Below are positions 33,734 through 46,512 of a stretch of DNA of 64,000 bases, piece after piece; the stretch's first letter is position 1; each line of letters starts with the position of its first letter. Made by a program: the position numbers and the translations under genes. Origin of the DNA: Heliocidaris erythrogramma (Eukaryota; Echinodermata; Echinoidea; Camarodonta; Echinometridae); NCBI GenBank assembly GCA_025617745.1, contig CM046863.1:11662273-11726272 (forward strand). Direction: 5' to 3'. Under the pieces are notes generated by a model. It saw only the letters and a list, made by a program, of their open reading frames with translations. It had not been told where the DNA came from and made no database searches.

Positions 33734-36700
33734 CCGAAGATCCGAAGATCCATAATTCCGAAACACTAAATTCCCATATCAGTGGTTCATAATTTTATGA
33801 ATTAAAAAGGGTGCGTAATTCGAACATTTGTTGCATTACTCCGACGGTTACTTATTCCGAATGTTTGTTTATCCGAAGGTTCGTGATTCCGGGAATAAAG
33901 TAGGGTTTATAATTCCGAAAAGGAACAAGGGTTCATTATTCCAAAGGTTCATAATTCCGAAAAGGTAAAGATGGGTTCATTATTCCAAAATTTCGTAATT
34001 TCGAAAAATGAAGTAGGGTTCTATTACATTTTCGGTTATACGAACCTTCAGGGTAACGAACTTTCATAATTATGAATACTTCGAAAAAACGACATGTAAC
34101 CTAACAAGACATGTCACCATATACTTAAACATAAAAACCCAACATTTCACTTTGAGTTACCCCCATATTAAGGTGTAATGCGCATTCCAGTTTTACATAA
34201 TCATTGCAAATGGGACATTATCGTAGAAGTAAAAACAGGATTTTTAATGATACCATGTTCAAGTATGATGATACAGTAACAAGACACTTAATAACGTTCA
34301 AATGTGAATTGCAAAACTTTTAGAGAGCTTTCGGTATAAAAAGGAAAGCCAGATTAAAAATATATATATTGTAAATAAGACCCGGATAAGAAATTTAAGT
34401 CATTTAAAGTAACAAGTCATTATGCTTCCACATGATACATTTTATTTCAGTTTATAGGGTCATGCATCACTGAATAGCATTGTGTCCAAATTACTTGAAG
34501 GATTCTCCTTGGTTTACTTTTTAGTTGAAAAATATAGAGATGATGCCTTTTCTCAAACGGTGTGGGTGCACCATTGTCTCCATGGTAGATTGTGTCTGTA
34601 TGTGTGTGTGTGTGTGTGTGTGTTTATGAGATGCTAACCGTCAACGATTCATAAAGGTTATTAAAACAAGAATATGGACATCTTTCTGCAAGGAAAACAG
34701 TCTAGGATAGATTGTCTTCATGGTAGATTGTGTGTGTGTAAGTGTGTGTGTGTGTGTGTGTGTGTGTTTATTAGATGCTAACCGTTCAGGATTCATAAAG
34801 GTTATTGAAAAAAAAGATAGAATGCTTCCTGCAAGGAAAACAGTCTAGGCTAACTTTGACAAGCTTGCATATCAAGGAAAAAAAACACAAAATCTATATC
34901 TCATTATTTAAAAGGAAAATAAAAGGCGAAGAGCATTAAAAAGATGAAATTAAGAAGTAATGATTTTGCTTGAAAATTCTACTTTACTGTATTCCATTTC
35001 ATCTCTGTTTTTTTTTTATTAAAAAAAAAAACATTCGAGATAAACGAATACAATAGTCATTTTGCTTTCATAATATTCTTCTTGGTCGAAATTCGTCACT
35101 TACATCTCGTTCGGTATTTTGTGAAGTTCATAAGACTCTTCATTAATGTTTCGTTAACCCAGTGCCTAATGGAAGCGGATGGGCACAGTAATAAAGCTAT
35201 GTAAACGAGAAATTTCAGTAGTCAAGGGGTTATTGTCAACCATGGTAAGATTTTCTCACTTATGGATGGCTAGGAAGAGCAACGAACCGATTTCCCCACC
35301 CCCATTTCTATTATTTGTAAGTAGATATATTACTTTTTAATCCCCCTTTTCATGTTTTAATTACTTTCTTATAAATCATTGTTTTCACATCTTCCTCTGT
35401 TCGTTTATTTTTGGTTCACCCACTTTATTTTTGTTATGAAAAATAGTTGAAACTAGCCTAGAATTTCTCCGTTTAGTACGTTTTCTATCCGAGAAAAAAG
35501 GTTTTAGCACGTTACCACCCTTTACCAAGGGAGGATAACATCTCATCCACACATAATTGAAAAAGGGAAAGAAAAAAAAAAAACCTTTATGAAAATTGGA
35601 TTACCCAGACCATTTGGCAAAAGGCATCATCCTCAAACATCATGCCTACCGCGTTTTACTAGAAAGTTAACAAACCTGAAATCTGCACAAAACATTGAAG
35701 AAAATCATGTTCATTAATGCCTGATCCTAGAAACTTAACGAAGGTATTATTATTATTGTGATATGAATATGATTGCCGACAAACATAGTCTGGTTACAGG
35801 AATTTTTCGAAGTTTCTTTTCTGGGATACATCAAATAATTTTTTGTTTCTTATTACACACAGGAATAAACAGCGTCCTGAAGTCCTTCAAATTCAGCCCA
35901 GGAGATCAAATCCTATTGACTAATCATACATATGGAGCAAATATTGCACTTGCGAAACTTATGACAGAAACCGTACCGGGTGAGAATGCAATGTAGACAC
36001 TACAAAAATTACTTACTATGAAACAAAAAAAAGAGGTAAAATGTGCATCTTTAAACGATGTTTTATTTACTATTGACCCATGCTGCTACTTTGTTTTTTT
36101 CCTTATCAAATTTCTATTTGTTTTCACAGCACTTTTATTTGGCCCATACTCGAATAGCTATTTGAAATAAAACTTTAGACTAAATTTCATCCTGGGAAAA
36201 CACTTACAACTCAACTCGGGACTTTTAAAATGTGATTTCGATCTCAGTTTTATTCTAGTCCACCTGATTGAAACCCAGGCTTAAAAATGTTTCCTTCGGG
36301 AACAGAATGGTTCCGATATTAAGACTGTAATAATCTGAGAAATCAGTGTTCTAAGGTTTCTAGTTTAATTCACAAAACTGTTAGATGCATAGGAAGAGTT
36401 ATTTTTAATGGGGATTCTAACATATCTACTGCCCACGGCCAGCAGAGCACATTAACCTCCAAATATGAATTATCAAGATTGAGGAATACGGACTCCATTG
36501 TGTGAAATATAGTGGAAATTAAAAAAATGTAAATGTACTAGTACAAATAAGCATGCCGATAAACGGAAGAGAGAGAGAGAGAGAGAGAGCTGCAGCAACA
36601 GATGTGTTTACCATGCAAAGACGAAATCAAAGACGCAATGTGATCGAGCAACTACTGCGGTGTAATTACACATGTGATTTAAACGGAAAAGGATATAGTC

Positions 36701-39700
36701 AATGCAACACACTGTAATTTTAGATTCAACTACGCTGATCAGTCACAAAGACTTTGTGAATGTGCATTGTCGGAAAGCCATAAACGAATATAGGATACAA
36801 TTTGTGATAAAAAAGGTGTATTTGATAGTGAGAATATTTCATCAAAATACTAATGAATAAATCATTTACGAATATCTTATCTGTCAAGTAATCTGTAGAG
36901 ATTATTCTCTATCATTAATCTCCAGAATAGTCTTTCAAGTTGAAGGTCATGCGCAATTCTATTTTCTCTCATTAAAATAACAACAAACAGCAACAAAAAT
37001 ATATACAAGCACAAAACATTAGTAAATGATAAGCAAATACACATACATATCAACAAATATTTAATTTTAAAAGGAAATTGACTTTCGAGTGGAGGAGCTA
37101 GCTAAAGCCGGAGGCCTTTCGAAGGGTAGCTCCTATATTAAGGATAATCTAGAAACATTTAAAACGGGAAGGGGGAAGAAAATGAAAACTATTTACAGAT
37201 GAGGTCATTTATAGTGTATGAAGACTAATTTCATGAATTGATTTGATATTTTTTTTTGGCTTACATTTCACATTTCTTGATGAAAAGGTGTTGGCTAATG
37301 TCATTAGTAGTATAAACTATGATGGGTGTGAAAATCAGTACACTGATAACATGCCCAAAATATATCAAGCTAAAATTACTCCAAGGGGATAGAGTACAGC
37401 ACTGACTGTTTTTTTTTTAAATTTGACCAGTTTTATATATCAATATATATATATCAATATATATATATCAATATATATATATATATACCGGGTGTCCCCC
37501 CCCCCCCCCCCTCAAGAAAAACGTGGAACAGTGGATTTTCAGTACTTTGCCTTCAAAAAGTAGATATATTTTTTTTCATCAATGAATAAAGCATCTTCTA
37601 CCAAAGAGAATGATATCAAGATCATTGAATTTGGTTAAGTAAGTTTGATTCTATTCCCGTTTCTTAAAATTCAGTCATTTTCAAAAATTTTCAAATTTCA
37701 CATGTTTTTTGAACCATTTGAACCACTTTTATATGGCATGTACGATGTTTGGGGGAAGCCCATGAATGCTTGTCAACAAAAGCCACAGTGGAAACGGTAA
37801 AAAGGCGTTACTCTTTCCATGTATTTTTTCCTTCTAATCACGAATCTGCAAATCGATTGTCCAAATTATGTCTCGTTTTGGCGAAATAGGGGGAAAAGTA
37901 GAGGTTTTTGGACCGTTCCTTAAAACTCGTGAGATGATTGGCTAACCCCAAGTGACGTATGAAGAGTAAGAGGCACAAGATCTGCAGGCTGCAGCATATA
38001 ATATTGTACACAGAATTCGGTATTTGACCCCTCTGTTCAACGGACAATTTATGAAAAAAGGAAATTAATCAATATAATCTTAGGAGTGAATAATCATTAG
38101 CAATACATTTTCTACGAGATCAGAAAACGCTTTTGCCCAAATATACAGCTCTTGTTTTGTTTTTTAGCTTTTCTTTTGAACAATGTTCTCATCTATCTGA
38201 GCTTGCCGAACGAAAGTTTTGCATTGGTCTTAAACGCGTGCACAGCCGTTTTATGCGTCTGTACAATGTCCTACACATCTTTAGTACGGCAGTGACTATG
38301 TTCCCCTCGTACATAGCGACTGGTGAACGCTTTTGTTTTGTTTATGTCACTTACCGCTTTTTTTTTAATTCGCTTTACATAGTACGGTAGTACTGACTTA
38401 GATTTTGGCTAAATTCGAGTAACTTATATAGAGAGAGGAAAAGTGCCCGCGATTCCGAGTTGGAGGACTTTTCTGAGCCATGCAGATATCCCATCAAAAT
38501 GAAAACTGCAAAAGTTGTCCCTATTTTTAAAAAAGGAAATAAACTCAGCCTTAGTAATTACAGACCCATCTCACTCCTAACTTCACTATCAAAAATCCTT
38601 GACAAAATTATATACAAACGTACAGTATCCTTTCTTAAAGACAACAATATTTTTTGCAATTTCCAATTTGGATTCAGAGAAAAACACAGCACTTCTCAAG
38701 CAGTCTTAACTCTTATTAACACAATAACCAGCGCCATCGATAAAGCATTACACACGGTTGGAGTCTTCCTGGACTTCTCCAAGGCCTTTGACACTATTGA
38801 TCACACTATTTTATTATATAAATTATCCCACTACGGGATTAGAGGAAAGGCCTTGGAGTGGTTCAGGAACTACCTTTCTAATAGAAACCAATATGTATCA
38901 CTCAACGGGCACAGTTCTTCTATTAAACCAGTAAATTGTGGAGTACCACAGGGATCTCTCCTTATATATCAATGACTTTTATAAATCTTCCTCCATTTTA
39001 TCTTTCATATTGTTTGCTGACGATTCCAATCTCTTCTTTTCCCATCGAGACCCAGCAATTTTACTTTCAACAGTAAATTCGGAGCTGAAACGTGTTACGG
39101 ATTGGATAAAAGCGAATAAGTTGTCTTTAAACCTAAATAAAACAAATTACATGCTCTTCAGCAATACTCTTCAATCCCTGCCTGGTAATATTCTTTTTGA
39201 TAATATACCTATCGAAAAAGTGAAAACTACTAAATTCTTAGGTATAATAATTGACGATAAGCTCTCTTGGAAACCACATACTGATAACTTGTCAAATTTG
39301 ATTTCGCGAAACATAGGAGTAATTAATAAGTTGAAATATCAATTCCCATCCTTCATTTTGTTGTCTCTTTACTTAACCTTATGTTTTCCACATCTTAATT
39401 ATGGAATTCTAGCATGGGGCAACTCTACCGCGCAACAACTAAACAGATTACTATTACTTCAAAAAAGGTCATGAGGATTGTATCTCTCACAGGTTATCTC
39501 TCACATACTGACCAGCCCTTTCATAGTAATAAAGTTCTCAAAATGTCTGACTTATACCTTTATAATCTGGGTCAATTTATGTTCCAACTAATAAATAATG
39601 AACTTCCGAATGCTCTCTCGGACCTTTTCACAACTAACAATACACTCCACAACTACCCAACGAGACAATCAAACTTTTTCCATCTTCCACGCACGAGAAC

Positions 39701-42700
39701 GCTCCTAGCACACCAAACATTCGTCTTTACAGGTCCCAAATTTTGGACAGTCTCGATCCAGACCATAAGGAAATAGAGAGACTGCACCATTTTAAAAAAC
39801 AATTGAAATCTCTTTTGCTGAAACCATATACTAGAATGGTGCATGGTTGCTGATCTCGATCTGTACTTCGCTTCTGTCTTCTCTCTTCTCTTTTCTTTCT
39901 TTTCTATCTCTCTTTTCTTTCTTTTCTATCTCTCTTTTCTTTTCTCTCTCTCTCTCTCTCCACACACACACTCTCTCTATCTCTCTTTCACTCTATAGCT
40001 ACTTAATTTTTATATGTTTTCTTTTGTTTCCATCTGCTGATTCCCGTCCTTTCTTTGTTTCTTCTCATCTAAATCTCTCCATTTTACTTTCCAGCTCCTT
40101 TTATCGCTAAATGGGGACCTAACTCGACAAGCCTCGCTTTTAATAGGTTCCCCCACAAGTGTATATACTGTATACGTTTATTACTTTTACTGGAAGATAT
40201 TTATTATACTGAGTTGTCATGATATATGTTTTATCCTTTGTATTATGCCATATGCTTATATTTATATTTCTCATGTACATATGTAAACCGATTGTGGAAA
40301 CATATAAAATCAAATCAAAATAAAATAAAATAATACAATACACAACTGTATAAAGAAAAACAAATATTTACATGACAAAAGATTGGCAATATAGTCGAGC
40401 AATATTTTCTAAAATTTATATTATTTGTTTGAATTATATAACTTTCATATCCAGGAATTTACAAAGTGATGAAGATTACTAAATTTCTGCATTTTTGTCT
40501 ACATTTTTTGTCTATTGTCGAAATAGTTTCGATTTAAGAGTGTTTTCACAGAAAATTATTTATGTTAGCTGGGATAAAATCGACCCGACTCGGGGGGGGG
40601 GGGGGTGGGGGTGGTGGTCAGGGGCCTAACTCGGCAGCTTCGTTCAGGCTGACAAGCTTTTGTGAATAACATGGATGGTCTAAGTAACTTCATGGGCTCA
40701 AATTTCATATTGGGTGACTATTTTGGGACAGGCTCCTGGCGTATAATGTTTGGTATACATCATTTGACGAATTGACAAAAATTGGGCCCCTCTATTTTCC
40801 ACGGTTCGCTTCATTTTCAAATGGATTTTGTTGGACCTCTTATATGCTTTGTCAACTAGACATGTTATAAATTTATTTCCATACAATAAATTCATTGTGA
40901 ATTCACGAAATAGCATTCAAACCATGTGCCTATGGTTTCAACACTGGCGTCTCGCCGGGGTCAAGAACAGGTGACTGTCCACAATCAACTGGCAGTAGAG
41001 AATAAGCAGATAAAGATAAAGGTGGAAAATAATTGCTTCTCTTGCTTGTTTCGGGTCTCTGACGATAGACATTTTCCCCCCAATACGATGACACAATGAT
41101 TACGAGTCAAGGGAGTCCTACACTCTCAATTGGCCTGCAAAAATGCATAGATTATACCCGACCTGCCGTGAATTTCGAGGTCACATACCAAAGCTACAAT
41201 TCATGCAATTCATATTTCAAGATTGAAAGAGAACAAACCTGGCGTATAATGTTTAGTATACATCCTTTGACAAACTATAGGCCCCTCTATATTCCATGGT
41301 TCGTTTCATTTTCAGATTGATTTTATTTGACCAAACATGGTGTTTACAATTTCTTTTCCATACAATAAAGTCATTGTAAATTCACGAAATAGAAAGAAAG
41401 CATTCAATCCATGTGCCTATGGTTTCAACACTGGCGTCTCGCCGAGGGCCAAGAACAGGTGACTGTCCACAATCAATTGGCAGAAGAGAAGAAGGAGATA
41501 GAGATAAAGGTGGAAAATAATTGCTTCCCTTGCTTGTTTCGGGTCTCTGACGATAGACATTTTTTCCAATACGATGACACAATGATTACGAGTCAAGGGA
41601 GTCCCTACACTCTCAATTGGCCTGCAAAAATGCATTGATTATACTTGACCTGCCGTGAATTTCGAGGTCACACACCAAAGCTACAATTCATATTTCAAGG
41701 TTGAAAGGAAACTAACCAGAAACTGAAATTTGCTTTTCATATTCCCGCTCTAAGACAGACATGCACTCATTGTAGCTTTTAAGCATCGATATTCCTTGCT
41801 ACCTCAGACAGGACCTACCATAACTGTATCACCACAAATAATACATTGAGGGGATTGTGACTGCTTTTCAAATATATCTTCATTTATTACATTTTTTCAC
41901 CGCTCGTTAACGTTTAGTTTCTTCTCTACTTCCTCATACAACCCAAGCATGAAATATATTTGGTGTCACATGATAGAAGAGACCTTCAGCTATCCATATA
42001 TATATATTAAACTTTCCCCAAAATCATTAAAAGAATTTATTTGGGGGCCATTTTAAAAGTGTTTCCCTCTTGGGGGACACTCGGTATATACTCTACACTG
42101 TAAAACTACAGGTTTTTCAGTCCTTGAAATTACAAGTTATTGCCGTTATTTCAATTTTTACAGTCTTTACCTGTAAAACAAGAGCAAGTGTGTTGGTTAA
42201 AACGGGCATTCCCGGCATCCTGACTGCCAGGAAATTCCCGTAAAAAAACGACATTCTTTTTTTACTGTGTGGACGTTGATGGTAGTATACCATCCTGAAT
42301 TTTGCTTTCGGCTAAGAGTGGGGTTATTGTGGTCTGTGCATAGCACGTGCATAGATAGCTAGCAAACTTATATTGAACTCCGGCATACATTGCATACAAT
42401 GTAATCATATACGTATACCGGTAACTTAGCAAGTCCAAATTATTTTATCCCGTTCGCTGCACGTCGAAGGTTTTAATACAACCGGTACATAATATTATAT
42501 GTAATAATAGTATGAAGTTCAAAGATATTAGTAATACTCGAGTATAGGTCAAACCATGGTCAGATTTTTCTTTAAAGTGAAATATCACATTTGTCATTTT
42601 GCCATCTCTTTCTTATGTGTACTTGTCTCCTTTGGGTCAGTACTTTTGCTGTGGCTCGGCAGGCACGCTCTTTTTCTCCCCCATTTTTGTATAGCTCCTG

Positions 42701-45700
42701 CTGTGTTCGATGTGCTCCGTTGGGTTGGTTGCCCCTGTGGTGAGCCGCTTGCCCGATTGCGTGCTTTGATCGCCTGGAGGCGCTGAACTTAATCGGTTCA
42801 GTGCTTCCAGGTTGTTGAAGTTTGCATGCTCGGCGGCGGATTGCGATGGGAGCGCTGACTTGGCGGATCGGTGGGACGCGGCGGGGGTTAGGTCTTTAGG
42901 AGTGAGCATGCGTGCTGGGTCACGGTAGGAGCGCTGTTTCAGATTGTAATGTATATTTTTTTAAGAAGTTGAATAGTTTTAATATGTATAAATTACTTAT
43001 CTTGTATTTGTATTTATATTTATATGTTGTTTGTTTTTAATTGTAAACTCACACTGTTAGTCTTCGGGCCTTTTTGCTGAGTCTTTTTAATAAAACCGAA
43101 CTGAATTGAATTGAATTGAATTGATGTCAAATTAAAATATGTTCAAAACTCCGCAATACTTGATTAGGTATGGGGCACCAAACACCCCATTACCTTGGGA
43201 ATTCCTAATTGTTTGCAGGGATTGAATTCATACAAAAAATTGAATTCATACATCTGTTGGCACAGATATAGCTGGGGGGTTTTTTTCTTCTTTATTTTGA
43301 CCCAACATATGTTCCATAAAGTAATAATACATCGTGATATTTTAAAGCACTGAATCTGTTAGTATTAGATTTTATTAATTTTAGTTAAATGAGATATGCA
43401 AAAAAGCGCATTTATTAAAGTTGATATGATAATTGTGTTTATTCTAGAAAATGGACAAAACTTACAACCTGAAGAATGAATCAGATATCAAACTACATTA
43501 TTCGCCAATAATGGTTCCTGGGGTTTGACTTGAGCCTCTTAATCCGAAAGACCTCCAATGTTTGATTGTGCACTTACTTAAAACACAATGTGTGTATACG
43601 AGAAAGGCAGACTGGCAAAGAAAGGGACACTCTTAGACTTAAGCAAAGATTTACTTATTGTTACTCATCTATCAGAAATGAATTATGCCACTTTCTGGTG
43701 TTACCGTTGAAAAGAGTGCAGGGCACTGGACCTAATGCCCTCAACCCACTGGGCCATTCTGGACGTTGGTATCAGCTATTGCGAGTGTTATTGGTAGAAG
43801 TATATCTTTTAACATGTGTGACCCAACAAGTTTCTGTTATTTGTATATACTTACTTATTGATATCAACTGTTTTGTCAGTTGTCATTTGATACCCAAGTT
43901 TACAAAAATCGGTAATACCGTTACCGAGTCACGTGATATTTTATGACCTCGTGTCATCCCGAAACGGAGAATTTCTTAGTTTTGTGTACAAAAGTGCGTG
44001 GCTTAGCCAGGAGGGGGGGGGGGGGGGGGCACAAGGGGGACACCCCCATTCAGCCCGCCCCCCCCAAAAAAAAACTATTGTGATATACTGATGGTGTTTT
44101 TATGCTGCCTTATCGTGCCCCCTCCCCTTAAGTTCCCTCTGTTCTTTATTGATATTTACGAGCAAAAAAAAGTATTTGGCCATTAAAAACTCTCTTAGAG
44201 CTCAAACATTACTCCTTTCTTTCTTTTTTCTTTCTTCTCGGCCTCTTTCTTCCCTTAAAAAAAATGTCCAAACAATGATTAGGCTACCCAGCCCACCAAA
44301 TGGCGTGGGAAGGGGAAATAACCCCCCCCCCCCCCTCCCTGCACCCACCCCTGTTACAAAAAGGGCAATATTGCGTCCAAATAATTGAACAGCAGCCAGG
44401 GCGTCGAACTATAACTTTCCGCCTAAAAGAAATTGTTTGCTACGAGCCGTTATCTTTCTCTCAAGTCTGCTAAAACGTCACAGCTTTCGCTTATGCGCGG
44501 GGAGGGGGAAAGTCCCCCCTCTCTGCACCCACCCCTGTTACATACAGTACACTATTGCGTCCAAATAGTTAAAAAGCAGTCCGGCGTCGAACTAACTTTC
44601 CGCCTATAAAATGTGCTACGAGCCGTTGTCTTTTTCTCCAATTTGCTATAAAAGGTCAGAGCTTTCAAGCTTTGCGCGGGAGGGGGGAAACTCCCCCTCC
44701 TTGCACCCACTCCCCTGGGGAGTACACTTCGCGTGATCATCACCAATTTTGCACCCCCTAAAATGAAATCCTGGCCACGCGGTCGGATTCTTCACTAATA
44801 ATAATAATAATAATCCAATTAAAGTCCACTCCGAAATGGAAATTCTTTTTGCCCAGCTGATCGTGGGCCCGGCAGCTACTGTGCAGCGTCAGATCAACGT
44901 TGGCTCTATGCCTTCAATTGTTGAACGCCAAACAAGGTAGCAACTCCCATCTTTTAACGTCTTTTTGGTATGACGCGGCCGGTCGGTCTATCGGACCCGC
45001 TAACTATCGGACCTTCTAGCTATAGGGCTGTAACCGATAGGGGGTGGGGGGGGGGGGGCATTTTCTACGTGGGAGGAGAGGGAGGGGCCGGGTGTTCAGC
45101 GATCTTCAGCAAATTAAAATTTCTAAGGATACATTACAAAATGAAAAATATCGAAAACATAAGAGATCAAAAATGCTAAATCCTTGAGCGACATTACCTT
45201 TCATATCAATAAGACAATATTAAAGCAGTTACATTATGTACGTAAAGAGGCTATGCCAATCATGTAAAAATATTGTCAACACCATGGGAAGATTCCAAAG
45301 GACGTGTAGTGGGAAAAAAATAAGTATTTCGTGAAAATATTATTTTTGGCCATCATTTTTCAAGGAATAAAAAAATATCTTGAAATTCAAGATAAAATCT
45401 GTCACTCTGTTATGTGTTGTACATGTTGATACTTTTCAATGTATCAATCAACACTATGAATAGGCCAGCACCAACTGACTAGAATAAATAGGGGGAAATA
45501 TTAATGTATTACTATCTCTTGGTTAATCATCCTTATAAAAACATGCTAATATCTAATAACATGTAAACTTGCTCTCTATTGATTCTATATTGGCCCTAAC
45601 GTGATAACCTAAAAACTTTTCGCCCTATTGACTTTATATATTCGGCCTAAGGTGATAACATATAAACTTTTCGCCCTATTGACTATCTATATTCGCCCTA

Positions 45701-46479
45701 AGGTGATAACATATAAACCTTTCGCCCTATTGACTCTATTTTTCGGCCTAGGACCACATAATTATAGACCTTTCCTCGATTTCCTAATAACCGTTATAGG
45801 GTAAAAATTCCCTTAGGGCGAAGTGAAATCAGGCTGGAAAAGAATATACCTTTATACTCACATTTAAAATTCTTTTAAGCTTCATTAAAACATTTTGATA
45901 AATGTTTTCATTTAGTTTAGGTGAAATTGCGTTTATTTACATGTGTTCTGGCATAACACGGTCACAATTTTAAAAATTTTCATTATTGACTATCTTGTTA
46001 GCATTTCGCCCTAATGACTGATCTAAAGTAATATATATATATATATATAGCCATGGAAAAAAATATTAGACCAAGAATGGTTACTGATAGTGTTATTTTA
46101 GTGGTAACAAGGAAATAAAATATCATAAGAGCAAGGTATACTTGCTGGAATTTGGTATTTATTCAACGAGGTACAAAGACAAATCATTTTTATAATTTTA
46201 TATGCATATTATAGGACCCTTATTACAGAAGTTTGGTCTAATATTTTTTTACAGGGCTGCATATATATATAAATATATATATATATGTGTGTGTGTATGT
46301 GTGTGTATGTTTGCTTTTACATAATTATGCAGTTGTGGGGTACAGAGAACAAAAGAGCACAATGATGGCCTTTATTCCGTCATGCTTGTGGAGTACAAAA
46401 TACAATAGGAGAAGTACTTGCGGGGTACAAAATACAATAGGAGAAAACAATAAAGTTCCCCACAAGTGCATGTATGTGA

Positions 46480-46512
<33 letters not shown>

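Larger units (their letters stand above)
37488..42084. mobile_element. Mariner-like element with nested insertions
   Basis: The left end CCGGGTGTCCCCC is mirrored by GGGGGACACTCGG at the right, with TA on both sides (37486-37487, 42085-42086). A second copy of the left end and following text (GTGGATTTTCAGTACTTTG, AAGCATCTTCTACC) starts near 54190. The interior holds a LINE (38460-40335) and a 505-bp tandem duplication; no transposase was seen. The TIRs are short, so the pairing is moderate. Confidence 0.5.

Noticed and set aside
43566-43946. 126-codon plus-strand frame
   Set aside because: No recognisable motif, no splice or promoter context, and cysteine/leucine-rich text typical of chance frames.
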